Origin: Bacteroidia bacterium
GTDB lineage: Bacteria; Bacteroidota; Bacteroidia; Bacteroidales; Azobacteroidaceae
Assembly (NCBI GenBank): GCA_025999115.1
Contig: BNWW01000004.1
Span: 1 to 50,166 of the forward strand
DNA length: 50,166 nucleotides
Reading direction: 5' to 3'
Part shown: positions 8,801-14,931 of the stretch, in pieces
Numbering within the stretch: position 1 is the first letter of the stretch
Layout of the letters: each line of letters starts with the position of its first letter
The notes under the pieces: model-generated
The model's input: the letters and a program-made list of their open reading frames with translations, nothing else
The model's database searches: none
Told to the model about the DNA's origin: nothing
Translations under genes and position numbers: made by a program

Positions 8801-10181
8801 TCTTAGGGACTCCCCGATTATTGGCAGTGGAAGCACTGCAGCAATAGGGGATAAAACCATCCGCATTACCGGCGGCACGGTAACGGTAGCAGCCACCAGC
8901 ACTGCTTGGCATCCATACATCGGCACACGTGAAAACACCGCTTCTGGCACGGTGGAAATTTCCGGCGGCACGGTAACGGGGTTCACCCGTATATATGCAC
9001 AAAACGTCGTTATCACCGGCGGCTCGGTCAATGCTACTACAATCAGCACTGTGCCCAAAAACGCCGCAAGCGGGGGCGTGAATGTCTATCGCAACGTGCT
9101 CACGGTGGGCAGTCCGTCTGTTCCAAACGCCGCCATCACAGCAGGGCATATCGCGGGCGTAGCCTGCGCTGAAACGCCCAACGCGGCAGACGGCGTGTAC
9201 GGCATCCGGGACGTGGAAACCGACGACACGGGCAAGGTTTACTTCTTCCTGCCGGCGAGCAGCGGCGAGGAAACGGTGCGGCTCACAGCGGACGGCACGG
9301 AATACGGCAACAGATATAGCCGCACTGCCGGCGCGCAAACCCGAACGCTCACGGTGAACGGAGCCTTATTCGATATTCCTGCCGACGCAAGTCGCAGTGT
9401 AAGCGAATATTCACCCGGAGCAGATGTTGTTTTCCATGAAAACTCCCAACTCACCGGCATTCCCGCCGGCGGCTTGCCCGTTTCCGGAAAAGTTATTTAC
9501 AAACGCACGTTCGCACCGCTCCAGTGGCATACCATCGGCTTCCCCTTCCCTGTTTCCGATGTATATGTGGATGCTTTCAAAGACGATCCCGACGGCGGTC
9601 ATGTAGTTGCCTGGAGCGGCGCAACCGGCGATTATCTGCTGAAAGAATACCTGGGCGAAGCCGATTTCCGGTTTACGCAAACCTGGACGGCAGGTAAAGG
9701 CTACATCATTCAGTTCCCGTCCGATTTTCAGGATAAAGAAGTTTCGTTTATTTCAACCGAAAATCCGACATTATATAATACTGCCAACCCTGTACCGGGT
9801 ATTTCAACCGGTTATTCGTTGATAGCCAACCCTTCGGTTGCAAACACAAACACAACCCAAGCGGGCGGCGGTATTACCGGCGCCGAGCATTATTATGTTT
9901 TTGGACTTGAAAAAGAAAATCATTTCGGATTATTTGACATCGAAGCGTCATTTGCCCTGAAACCCTTTGAAGCCGTGATAGTTACCAAAGGCGTAACGCA
10001 GTTGCGCTCGTCGATAGCGGTGGATGCTGATATTGCGACCCAAATTCCCTCTTTGGAAAACAGGGAATCTTTAGAACCGCCGCGTTATTACAACCTGCAA
10101 GGCATCGAAATAAAGACCTTGCAAAAAGGCAATGTGTATATTGTAAGACAGGGGGGTGTAACGAAAAAAATAGTGTATTAA
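2850..10181 (+). CDS. Giant modular surface protein with four beta-helix modules, Ig-like domains and T9SS-like tail
   Basis: The 2443-residue product has a signal peptide (residues 1-38, ending TTTAWA). Four related modules (about 95-456, 605-966, 985-1330, 1797-2170) are rich in GGTVTINGGT-type rungs with GIGGG turns, as in right-handed beta-helix adhesins and Bacteroidetes 'carbohydrate-binding domain' surface proteins; each ends in a YGINGV...VYFYLP-like segment. Between them lie two SbsA-type Ig-like domains (about 456-565 and 1409-1505, marked by SVTFNEEMDV and SVTFSEEMDV) and MBG-like repeats (about 1508-1694). Residues 2171-2443 are a separate C-terminal region ending YYNLQGIEI...VYIVRQGG, like a T9SS type A sorting domain. 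Inferred role: secreted, surface-attached adhesin or glycan-binding protein. The gene is visibly more GC-rich than its neighbours. Modules 1 and 2 are almost identical in DNA. Confidence 0.85.
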   Translation: MATINIAGFFARIIKQALLARTVVVAAAFCLSTTTAWAADGGTIDLANVPGGNLTYDDWTFDNTTNVYTILDGANVTVTGTNANQRRLAVAANATATITLSDVTIAGLGNNQSPLLLNGGANVTLNLADGTTNTLTAGPGSAGIQVPSGNTLTIEGPGTLNATGGSAGIGGGSGSNAYSGSIIINGGTVTATGGQYAAGIGGGQYRDGGTVTINGGTVTAVGASNTKGDIAAGNSTASGIVIIIKGGTVNGRLQGQPTNGEGKPVYLNTLTVGSDANANTAITAGHIAGIDCAATPNAASGVYGINGVKTDTDGKVYFYLPQSDGAEVVRLTANGTEYGNRYSRNTAAQTETLTAGYLASKTPVTFTAAEAGGTANTVSSTGITLTFSESVSGLTADNITLTNGTGVAVKGMLTGSGATYTLSLTSVTAAGDVKVGVSDFGNYLVENGNRTVSLFRETIKPTVSGVSPTGADIPLSTTLSVTFNEEMDVTTTGTVTLSPNTGLTLTFDNWTNGNTTANYTLSGLAYGATYTYATISGFKDKSGNQMDTRNNGFTFATSSPFAVTASGTYDYTNKVLTLGNGSYTISLKTGVVSTDSYIIVPTNATATITLSDVTIAGLGNNQSPLLLNGGANVTLNLADGTTNTLTAGPGSAGIQVPSGNTLTIEGPGTLNATGGSAGIGGGSGSNAYSGSIIINGGTVTATGGQYAAGIGGGQYRDGGTVTINGGTVTAVGASNTKGDIAAGNGTASGIVIIIKGGTVNGRLQGQPTNGEGKPVYLNTLTVGSDANADTPITAGHIAGIACDETPNAADGVYGINGVQTDGDGKVYFYLPQSDGAEVVRLTANGTEYGNRYSRNTAAQTETLTANAFPGKTLVSYTAAEVGGTANTMSSTGITLTFSESVSGLTADNITLTNGTGVAVKGMLTGSGATYTLNLTSVTTAGTVKVDIEGFDNYLVENGNRTVSLYAGRHLVVTKTTGSEDFTYIDKVLTLGNGTYDISLLAGLSQTDNRIIVDGKTATVTLNGVTIAGLGADQSPLLLNNGANVTLVLADGKTNTLTASGLCAGIQVQTGNTLTIEGPGTLSATGGSSSSNTVYGGSGIGGRSENIGGTITINGGTITAKGGNNSSGIGGGYSHNGGITTITGGTVNASGSGGGAGIGGGYYGQGGNITITGGTVTASTIGPGSSAVTYSLTITGGSIQTPSPLSVNNGNGNGQTVYLNTLTLDGLNAAHAVTAGAINGVACDVTPDAENGVYGISGVKTDANGVVYLYLPRSGDNGADADPVRLEANGVQYGAKYRRTGAATQTLANLTGKTLVTFTAAAQGGASGTANSTGVALTFSDNVTTPAGNVSLPSTNATAGSTATGSGNVWTVPLTAVAAAGTAKVTVADYDPYWFDNGPRPVSLFKDALNPTVTSVSPNTTGVLVSTNTLSVTFSEEMDVTPGTVTLTPNAGLTLTFSSWSNGNKTANYTLSGLAYGTTYTYAISAFKDKANNVMNAVTVANNITFSTPVTITGNPTEVTYGDDSFIGNTIDLAALGLFTVDANAGTRTYTRETAGTTGTGNINSSSGVLTVTAAGTFTIGLATAASSNYAAHSKVTAVLTVNKAAVTNIGGSATAYTTGSIDLSALSSLFTVGSGAGARTYSIESGGTGTGSINSDNKTLNVTAAGTFNIRLATAATNTHAASTATATLTTLAPAAISGVTSPVVGETPSTTISNGTGFTAALAWNTTPTVFGGNTVYTATITLTATNGYEFAASLNSTTAISGFKVNGIDPTYVSRSATELKFTVAFPATDGAFVVVATSGTYDYTGKVLTLGNGTYDISLRTGLSQTDHRIIVDGATATVTLTDVNMTGAVGYEAMFQLKNNATVTLNLAGSDTLKNTLRGSPLRIGGAALGVPEGSSITIQGNGSLHAEDNDCSAAIGGNSDNTVGEKCGNITITGNVTVTAAAPFRGPAIGSGSNDAELGGDISILAGTIPGYPKVTLSNLRDSPIIGSGSTAAIGDKTIRITGGTVTVAATSTAWHPYIGTRENTASGTVEISGGTVTGFTRIYAQNVVITGGSVNATTISTVPKNAASGGVNVYRNVLTVGSPSVPNAAITAGHIAGVACAETPNAADGVYGIRDVETDDTGKVYFFLPASSGEETVRLTADGTEYGNRYSRTAGAQTRTLTVNGALFDIPADASRSVSEYSPGADVVFHENSQLTGIPAGGLPVSGKVIYKRTFAPLQWHTIGFPFPVSDVYVDAFKDDPDGGHVVAWSGATGDYLLKEYLGEADFRFTQTWTAGKGYIIQFPSDFQDKEVSFISTENPTLYNTANPVPGISTGYSLIANPSVANTNTTQAGGGITGAEHYYVFGLEKENHFGLFDIEASFALKPFEAVIVTKGVTQLRSSIAVDADIATQIPSLENRESLEPPRYYNLQGIEIKTLQKGNVYIVRQGGVTKKIVY
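3132..4215 (+). repeat. Long direct repeat, copy 1, inside the surface protein gene
   Basis: This roughly 1.08-kb segment recurs exactly 1530 bp downstream (4662-5745). In the core 3134-3690 I count five differences in about 557 bp; similarity falls toward the 3' end. The 1530-bp offset is 510 codons, so recombination between copies would stay in frame. Confidence 0.9.
4662..5745 (+). repeat. Long direct repeat, copy 2, inside the surface protein gene
   Basis: Second copy of 3132-4215 at a constant 1530-bp offset. Most of its few core differences are single bases (for example t/c at 3317/4847 and g/a at 3500/5030), which points to recent duplication or gene conversion. Modules 3 and 4 of the same gene are related in protein but far more diverged in DNA. 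Confidence 0.9.
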
Positions 10182-10194
10182 AAACAGATAAGAC

Positions 10195-10515
10195 ATGAAA
10201 AAGACAGTATTCACAGCGATAATATTATTGGCAACATTCGGACAGATGGATGCCGGAAGAAGCGATTTGAAAGACAGAGCCGACAGTTGGCTGCAAAGTT
10301 CTTCCGGCACAGAAAATACCGGCGGTGGCAACCTGCGGGGCGACCGTTTCGGCGATGAAATCGGCGGCGCAAAAAAAGATCCCGGCGTCGGCGCTCCTGC
10401 CGGCGAGGGCTGGTTGATTTTGACGGTGCTGGCGGTGGGGTATGCCGGGGGTAGAAAAATGTCGTACTTCTCTTTGTCGTGGCGGGCGAAGAGAAGCAAG
10501 CTGGGAGGGGGTTAA
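10195..10515 (+). CDS. Small secreted/membrane protein after the surface protein
   Basis: The 106-residue product begins with a signal peptide (MKKTVFTAIILLATFGQMDA), continues with a polar Gly/Asp-rich stretch, then a hydrophobic segment (GWLILTVLAVGYAGG, about residues 73-87) and a basic end. Small Bacteroidetes proteins with a P.G.GW-hydrophobic-basic C-terminus are familiar from memory, but I know no function. It starts 13 nt after the surface protein stop and shares its strand, so co-transcription is likely. A role in anchoring or export of the neighbour is only a guess. The last 20 residues may be a drifted extension. Confidence 0.6.
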   Translation: MKKTVFTAIILLATFGQMDAGRSDLKDRADSWLQSSSGTENTGGGNLRGDRFGDEIGGAKKDPGVGAPAGEGWLILTVLAVGYAGGRKMSYFSLSWRAKRSKLGGG

Positions 10516-10580
10516 TGGTTTGGCAGGGGATTCCGTGTCATGCACTTCATAGACAAGACGATGCTTTGGACCACCGGCAA

Positions 10581-10633
10581 AAACATGTGTTTGTGCGAAA
10601 AGGCGCATAGCGCCTTTCATAAACACATGGTTT
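10581..10633. terminator. Inverted repeat between convergent genes, probable bidirectional terminator
   Basis: AACATGTGTTT...AAAGGCGC (10582-10608 region) pairs with GCGCCTTT...AAACACATGGTT (10609-10633), a stem of about 20 bp with small bulges. It lies between the end of the plus-strand gene (10515) and the end of the minus-strand permease (10650). T-runs on either side are short, so it may instead be a palindromic repeat. Confidence 0.5.
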
Positions 10634-10649
10634 TACTGCTGACCCCGAA

Positions 10650-11471
10650 TTAAGCGCGTTTTATTGTTCTATTTTTCAGAAAATCAATGCTTTTGCAGAT
10701 GAAAAACAAGACGATTTGAATAAAAATAATGGCCGCTCCCGAAGGCACATTCAAATAATAGGATAAAAACAAACCGGAAACACAACCGGCAAGGCCGATA
10801 AAAACGGAATAAATGATGATTTTTTTGAATTGGGAAGTAAATAAATTAGCTGTCATTTGCGGCACGGTCAGTAGAGACATCAACAACATAATTCCAATTA
10901 ACCGGATACTCGAAACAATACAAACGGCGATGGCAATCATCATCAAATGTTCGATAAGCGACACTTTTAAGCCTTGTGTTTGAGCAAATTCGCGATCGAA
11001 AGCGGCATAAAGAATCGGACGGTAAAAGACCATGAAAACCAAAATCATAACGAATGCAAAAACGCCCGAAAACCACAATCCGGTGGCCGTTACCGTCAAA
11101 ATATTACCGAACAGATAAGCCGAAATATTCGGCGCATAACCCGGCGTAAGAAATATACAAATCACACCGACTGCCATTCCCAAGGCCCAGAGCGCCGCAA
11201 TTGCCGAATCTTCGCGCACATCTTGTTTTTTCGACAGCCATTCCACACCAAAAGCCGATGCTATGGAAAAAAGCAAAGCCGAAAAAATGGGATTCATTCC
11301 AAAATAAAATCCCAAACCCAAGCCGCCAAACGAAGCATGCGTAATGCCTCCGCTAATGAAAACCAATCGTCGCGCCACCACGTAACTGCCCACAATTCCG
11401 CAAGCAATACACGTAAAAAGGCTTCCAATCAACGCATTCCTAAAAAAAGCATACTCCAACAATTCCATCAC
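10650..11471 (-). CDS. ABC-3 family metal permease (ZnuB/MntB-like)
   Basis: The 273-residue polytopic protein shows the features of zinc/manganese ABC permeases: an N-terminal helix pair (GSLFTCIACGIVGSYVVARR), then ISGGITHASFGGLGLGF, and a late RLIGIMLLMSLLTVPQMTA segment matching the conserved cytoplasmic loop that contacts the ATPase. About eight membrane helices are visible. It should carry Zn2+ or Mn2+ (substrate not decidable) across the inner membrane. Neither an ATPase nor a binding protein is adjacent; the upstream gene on this strand, 28 nt away, is an unrelated AEC transporter. Partners must lie elsewhere or be shared. Confidence 0.88.
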   Translation of the reverse strand: MMELLEYAFFRNALIGSLFTCIACGIVGSYVVARRLVFISGGITHASFGGLGLGFYFGMNPIFSALLFSIASAFGVEWLSKKQDVREDSAIAALWALGMAVGVICIFLTPGYAPNISAYLFGNILTVTATGLWFSGVFAFVMILVFMVFYRPILYAAFDREFAQTQGLKVSLIEHLMMIAIAVCIVSSIRLIGIMLLMSLLTVPQMTANLFTSQFKKIIIYSVFIGLAGCVSGLFLSYYLNVPSGAAIIFIQIVLFFICKSIDFLKNRTIKRA

Positions 11472-11499
11472 TCCACTTATAACTTATAATTCATAACTC

Positions 11500-12402
11500 C
11501 TAACTCATCACCCAATACCAAATCGCCAACGTAAAAAAACTCGCTACAATGCCCATGCCGACTACCAACGAACAATATTTCGGATTCAAATTATACTGGC
11601 TCGCCAATAAACTGACCGTAATGTGCGACGACATCCCCGCCTCAAAAATGCTGATACGCGCCACATTGCCCTCACTCGGCAAAAGAAACACTAATCCGAA
11701 AACCAACAGCGGCGCCAAAATCAATTTATAAACCACTCCGGCCGTAACCAATCGCCATTCGTGTTTGAAAGCGCTGATTTTTAATTGTAATCCGATGGAA
11801 AACAAGGCCATCGGCGACATCGTGGCTACCAATTTATCAAAAAAAGGATTGGCAACCGAAAAATCAATAAAGTGCGGCAAAATCAAAGCTACCAAACACG
11901 CCACAAACGGCGGAAAACTGAATACTTTTTTCACAATCGATTGTGCTGTAATTGATTGTGAATTTCCGGCCGCCGTGCGCAAAATCGTAATCACGCCGAT
12001 GGTTGCAAACAAAATAAACGTCAATTGGTCGATCACTACGGCATGATGAATTTCCGATTCGCCGTAAAAAGCGGCAATCATCGGAAAACCGATAAAAGCC
12101 GTGTTTCCCAATCCGCAAGTAACCAGCAAGGCGGTACGCGAACCGGCGGACAAACGTTTTTTGCAGTCGTAGATTTGCACAAACAACCACGCGCCCACCC
12201 ACACCACAAACGGAACTAACATCGGCAACAAAAGATGCGTATTCCATTCTATTTCGGGAACATAGCGAAGCGAAAGCGCCGGCAAAGCCACATTCAACAC
12301 CCACGCATTTACGCTTTTATGCGCATCGGCGGGCAATATTTTGGCTTTCGACAAAAGAACGCCTATCGTAATGCAAAAAAATATCAGGATAAAATTGACC
12401 AT
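11500..12402 (-). CDS. AEC (auxin efflux carrier) family transporter
   Basis: A 300-residue membrane protein with about ten hydrophobic helices and the paired half-repeats of the AEC family (MVNFILIFFCITIGVLLSKAKILP at the start, NAWVLNVALPALSLRY, CGLGNTAFIGFPM, and SLLASQYNLNP). Family members export small organic anions or amino-acid-like molecules by proton or ion coupling; substrate unknown. ATG at 12402 is preferred because the fold begins there and it follows the upstream stop (12408) by 5 nt; a start at 12432 would overlap that gene and add a polar decapeptide. It sits in a row with the Cys-containing protein and aroA. Confidence 0.85.
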   Translation of the reverse strand: MVNFILIFFCITIGVLLSKAKILPADAHKSVNAWVLNVALPALSLRYVPEIEWNTHLLLPMLVPFVVWVGAWLFVQIYDCKKRLSAGSRTALLVTCGLGNTAFIGFPMIAAFYGESEIHHAVVIDQLTFILFATIGVITILRTAAGNSQSITAQSIVKKVFSFPPFVACLVALILPHFIDFSVANPFFDKLVATMSPMALFSIGLQLKISAFKHEWRLVTAGVVYKLILAPLLVFGLVFLLPSEGNVARISIFEAGMSSHITVSLLASQYNLNPKYCSLVVGMGIVASFFTLAIWYWVMS

Positions 12403-12407
12403 CTGTT

Positions 12408-12755
12408 TTACTTTAATTCGTCTAAAATCCAAGTAACTTCCTCTCTCAACGCACCGGGTAATTCGATTTCCCGCAATTGCAAACTTACTATCCAGCCCGG
12501 AACATCCGCCGGCAACATCGTATGCAACACTTCGGCAAATTGTCCGGTTTCTTCTTCGGAATAACAGTCGGAAGCGCGGTTTTTAAATACATCCAATTCT
12601 TCATCATCGTAATATTCGATTGATTGTCCGGTCACTTGCAACAAGAGTTCCTTTTGGCAAAATTGATGTTGTCCGCAGCAACCTTCGTCCGCTTCTCGAG
12701 CAAACGGGTCGCCCGGCGGCCGCGTATCTCTTTGAAATAAGTTTTTTAAATTCAT
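12408..12755 (-). CDS. Conserved small Cys-containing protein of unknown function
   Basis: A 115-residue soluble acidic protein without signal peptide. Cysteines cluster in EGCCGQHQFC near residue 25, a possible metal or redox site, followed by an acidic middle (EYYDDEELD) and a helical C-terminal half (EEETGQFAEVLHTM, then W...SLQLREIELP). It resembles unnamed conserved proteins of Bacteroidales, from memory; no function can be assigned. It lies 108 nt after aroA, separated by an inverted repeat, and 5 nt before the AEC transporter. Confidence 0.75.
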   Translation of the reverse strand: MNLKNLFQRDTRPPGDPFAREADEGCCGQHQFCQKELLLQVTGQSIEYYDDEELDVFKNRASDCYSEEETGQFAEVLHTMLPADVPGWIVSLQLREIELPGALREEVTWILDELK

Positions 12756-12772
12756 TGTTCATTTTCAATATT

Positions 12773-12886
12773 CAACCCCTAAATCCCCTAAAGGAAACTT
12801 GGCAGTGTACAGACCTTCTTGATTTGTGCCTGTACTGATAACTTTGCTGCGCAAAAGCCTCCTTTAGGGGGTTGGAGGGTAATAAT
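12773..12886. repeat. Imperfect inverted-repeat element at the aroA 3' end
   Basis: CCCCTAAAGGA at 12785-12795 is perfectly inverted at 12860-12870, with looser similarity continuing outside (aacccctaaat versus the complement of gggggttggaggg). It looks like a dispersed 'CCCCTAAAGG' palindromic element common in Bacteroidetes intergenic DNA (from memory). Its right arm encodes the last residues of AroA (YYPPTP) and its stop codon. Confidence 0.55.
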
Positions 12887-14066
12887 CTTTTTCAATTACA
12901 AAAAATCCTGCCTGTTTCAAATCGTTCCAAAAATTCGGATACGATTTAGTAACTACTTCGGGATGAGCAATTTGTATTTCATTTCTTCGCAAACAAACCG
13001 GTGCAAAAGCCATCGCCATCCGATGATCTTCGTAAGTAGCGATGACGGGATTCGGTTCCTGTTCGCAACGTTCGCCGCTCCACTCCAATTCCGAATCGGA
13101 TACAATATTAATAAGATACCCTAATTTTTTCAACTCGGTTTGCAAGGCGCTCAAGCGGTCGGTTTCCTTGATACGCAAACTTTGCAAACCTGTAAAATGA
13201 AAGGGATGTTCGAGCAAACAACAAGTTACCGCCAGCGTTTGCGCCAAATCGGGTTCGTTGATAAAATTGTAGGTAAAAACCGGATTTTCGGATTGTTTTA
13301 ATGCGGCGAAAATCGCTTCTGTTTGCGCATCGCCTTGTAAACTGTTTTTTTCCAGTCCTTGCAACTCAATATGGGTATTAAATGTCGCTAAGGCTTGAAT
13401 TTCAAACCAATACGACGCAGCCGACCAATCGCTTTCCACTTGAAAAGGAAGCGGATGATAGATTTGCGGTTCAATCCGGATTCGGTTTCCATTCCAACCG
13501 GCTTTTACGCCGAATTTTTCCATCAAACCCAAAGTCATACGAATGTAGGGTTTGGAAATGATATTTCCTTCGAGCTGCAAAATCAGTCCGTTTTGCATAC
13601 AAGGCGCAATCATCATTAAAGCCGAAATGTATTGTGAACTTACACCGCCATTTAAACGGATTTCTCCTCCAATCAAGGGTTTACCTTGAATTTTCAAAGG
13701 CGGAAAACCGTCATTTTCAAGGTATTCGATTTCCGCTCCGGTTTGCCGCAAAGCATCTGCCAAAATCGCAATCGGACGTTTTTTCATTCGTTCGCTTCCG
13801 GTAATCGTCCAATTTCCTTCACGCTGTGAGAGATAAGCCGTCAGAAATCGCATCGAAGTGCCTGCCGCTCCGATATTGAAATCCGAATCGTTTGATTGTA
13901 AGGATTTTAACAACACTTGCGTATCATCGCTATCCGATAGATTTTCGATTGCAAACGGGCTGTTACTCAATGCGTTTAAAATCAACACCCGGTTGTTGAT
14001 GCTTTTGGAAGCCGGCAATTTTACCGAAGTGTGAATTGTTTTCGGAGCTTGTATGCGATAAATCAT
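12864..14066 (-). CDS. aroA: 3-phosphoshikimate 1-carboxyvinyltransferase (EPSP synthase)
   Basis: The 400-residue cytosolic enzyme joins shikimate-3-phosphate and phosphoenolpyruvate in the sixth step of the shikimate pathway. Signatures are complete: LPASKSINNR (Lys21, Ser22, Arg26), GAAGTSMRFL, SERMKKRPI, the NEPDLAQ catalytic Asp region, KETDRLSAL, EDHRMAMAFAP near residues 346-356, and KSYPNFW. The ATG at 14066 is preferred (MIYRIQAP matches the family start); an upstream ATG at 14099 would add eleven unrelated residues. It lies 41 nt past the terminator of the ribosomal genes. The C-terminal YYPPTP is encoded by a repeat arm and was probably acquired when the element inserted. Confidence 0.96.
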   Translation of the reverse strand: MIYRIQAPKTIHTSVKLPASKSINNRVLILNALSNSPFAIENLSDSDDTQVLLKSLQSNDSDFNIGAAGTSMRFLTAYLSQREGNWTITGSERMKKRPIAILADALRQTGAEIEYLENDGFPPLKIQGKPLIGGEIRLNGGVSSQYISALMMIAPCMQNGLILQLEGNIISKPYIRMTLGLMEKFGVKAGWNGNRIRIEPQIYHPLPFQVESDWSAASYWFEIQALATFNTHIELQGLEKNSLQGDAQTEAIFAALKQSENPVFTYNFINEPDLAQTLAVTCCLLEHPFHFTGLQSLRIKETDRLSALQTELKKLGYLINIVSDSELEWSGERCEQEPNPVIATYEDHRMAMAFAPVCLRRNEIQIAHPEVVTKSYPNFWNDLKQAGFFVIEKDYYPPTP

Positions 14067-14105
14067 TACTGTGATTGGAAAGAAATTTTGTTGAATCAAA
14101 AAATA

Positions 14106-14147
14106 AAAAACTTCCTTTCGATAGTTTGCATATCAAAAGGAAGTTTT
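14106..14147 (-). terminator. Terminator of the rpmB-rpmG-DUF4295 transcript
   Basis: AAAACTTCCTTT...GATA (14108-14123) pairs with TATC...AAAGGAAGTTTT (14131-14146), a stem of about 16 bp with one mismatch and a 7-nt loop. It is flanked by A/T runs, so it can act for minus-strand transcripts ending at 14167. Confidence 0.8.
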
Positions 14148-14166
14148 TATACTTGCGGTTTTCAAA

Positions 14167-14319
14167 TTATTGGAAATAGTCTTTCACTGCTTCGTTCGGA
14201 ACCATTTCTTCTTTGAAAATATAAGCGCCTGTTTTCGGCGATTTTACCATTTTAATCACTTTTGAATAAGAACGTCCTTCAGACTTTTCGCGGTATCCCG
14301 CCACGGTTTTCTTTGCCAT
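14167..14319 (-). CDS. DUF4295 small ribosome-associated protein (bL38-type)
   Basis: A 50-residue very basic protein: MAKKTVAGYREKSEG at the start, KVIKMVKSPKTGAYIF in the middle, KDYFQ at the end. It is the DUF4295 family that follows bL33 in Bacteroidetes; I recall it being seen in a Flavobacterium ribosome structure and named bL38, which should be confirmed. The start at 14319 lies 12 nt after the rpmG stop, and the three genes share one promoter and terminator. Confidence 0.85.
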   Translation of the reverse strand: MAKKTVAGYREKSEGRSYSKVIKMVKSPKTGAYIFKEEMVPNEAVKDYFQ

Positions 14320-14331
14320 TGTCTTTCGATT

Positions 14332-14520
14332 TTACTTGATTTCTTTATGAACCGTCATCCGTTTCAAGATGGGGTTGTATTTTTTCAACTCCAAACGACC
14401 GGTTGTATTTTTTCTATTCTTGGTGGTAATATAGCGGGAAGTTCCCGGTAAACCACTTTCTTTGTGTTCGGTGCATTCCAAAATTACTTGCACCCGGTTT
14501 CCCTTTGCTTTTTTTGCCAT
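14332..14520 (-). CDS. rpmG: 50S ribosomal protein bL33
   Basis: A 62-residue basic protein with the bL33 pattern: [26 protein letters not shown], and the [12 protein letters not shown]-terminus. The paired CxxC zinc ligands of the C+ form are missing (YNP replaces the second pair), so this is the zinc-free C- form. It lies 17 nt after rpmB in the same transcript. Confidence 0.97.
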   Translation of the reverse strand: MAKKAKGNRVQVILECTEHKESGLPGTSRYITTKNRKNTTGRLELKKYNPILKRMTVHKEIK

Positions 14521-14537
14521 TGTTCAGGTCTCCTATT

Positions 14538-14774
14538 TTAATTGATGTAACCTTTTTCAGCCGCCTGTTTGATGGCTGCATTTAATCCCACTTTATTGAT
14601 GGTTCTCAATCCGTTTGCACTGATATTCAAACTTACCCAGCAATCTTGTTCTACCCAATAGAACTTTTTCGTAAATAAGTTCACATCAAATTTTCTTTTC
14701 GTTCTGCGATTGGAGTGGGAAACATTGTTTCCGACCAACGCTTTTTTCCCGGTAATTTGACAGATTTTTGACAT
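14538..14774 (-). CDS. rpmB: 50S ribosomal protein bL28
   Basis: A 78-residue basic protein with the bL28 signature: [27 protein letters not shown] at the N-terminus and RTINKVGL near the C-terminus. Only one cysteine is in the N-terminal motif, so it is probably a non-zinc form. It is first in the rpmB-rpmG-DUF4295 unit, driven by the promoter at 14828-14859. Confidence 0.97.
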   Translation of the reverse strand: MSKICQITGKKALVGNNVSHSNRRTKRKFDVNLFTKKFYWVEQDCWVSLNISANGLRTINKVGLNAAIKQAAEKGYIN

Positions 14775-14827
14775 CTCTTTATCTTATTTTTTATTATTTC
14801 AATTGTCTATTTTTCAAAAACAGCGTG

Positions 14828-14859
14828 CAAAGGTAGGGAATAATTTTTTTATATCCAAA
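14828..14859 (-). promoter_or_regulatory. Promoter of the ribosomal protein operon
   Basis: On the minus strand, TTTG (14859-14856) and TACCTTTG (14835-14828) are 20 nt apart: a full match to the Bacteroides -33/-7 consensus. The start of transcription would be near 14822, about 47 nt before rpmB. Confidence 0.8.
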
Positions 14860-14877
14860 CGATTTTTTTGAAAAAAA

Positions 14878-14921
14878 TAAAAAAGCGGTAAAGAAACTTC
14901 CTTAATCGCTTTTTTATTTTC
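14878..14921 (-). terminator. Terminator of the susCD operon
   Basis: Reading the minus strand just past the stop at 14932, AAAAAAGCG pairs with CGCTTTTTT, with inner TTAAGG/CTTTA pairing, followed by a T-rich tract. It closes the five-gene import operon just before the rpmB promoter. Confidence 0.8.
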
Positions 14922-14931
14922 GACGAATAAA

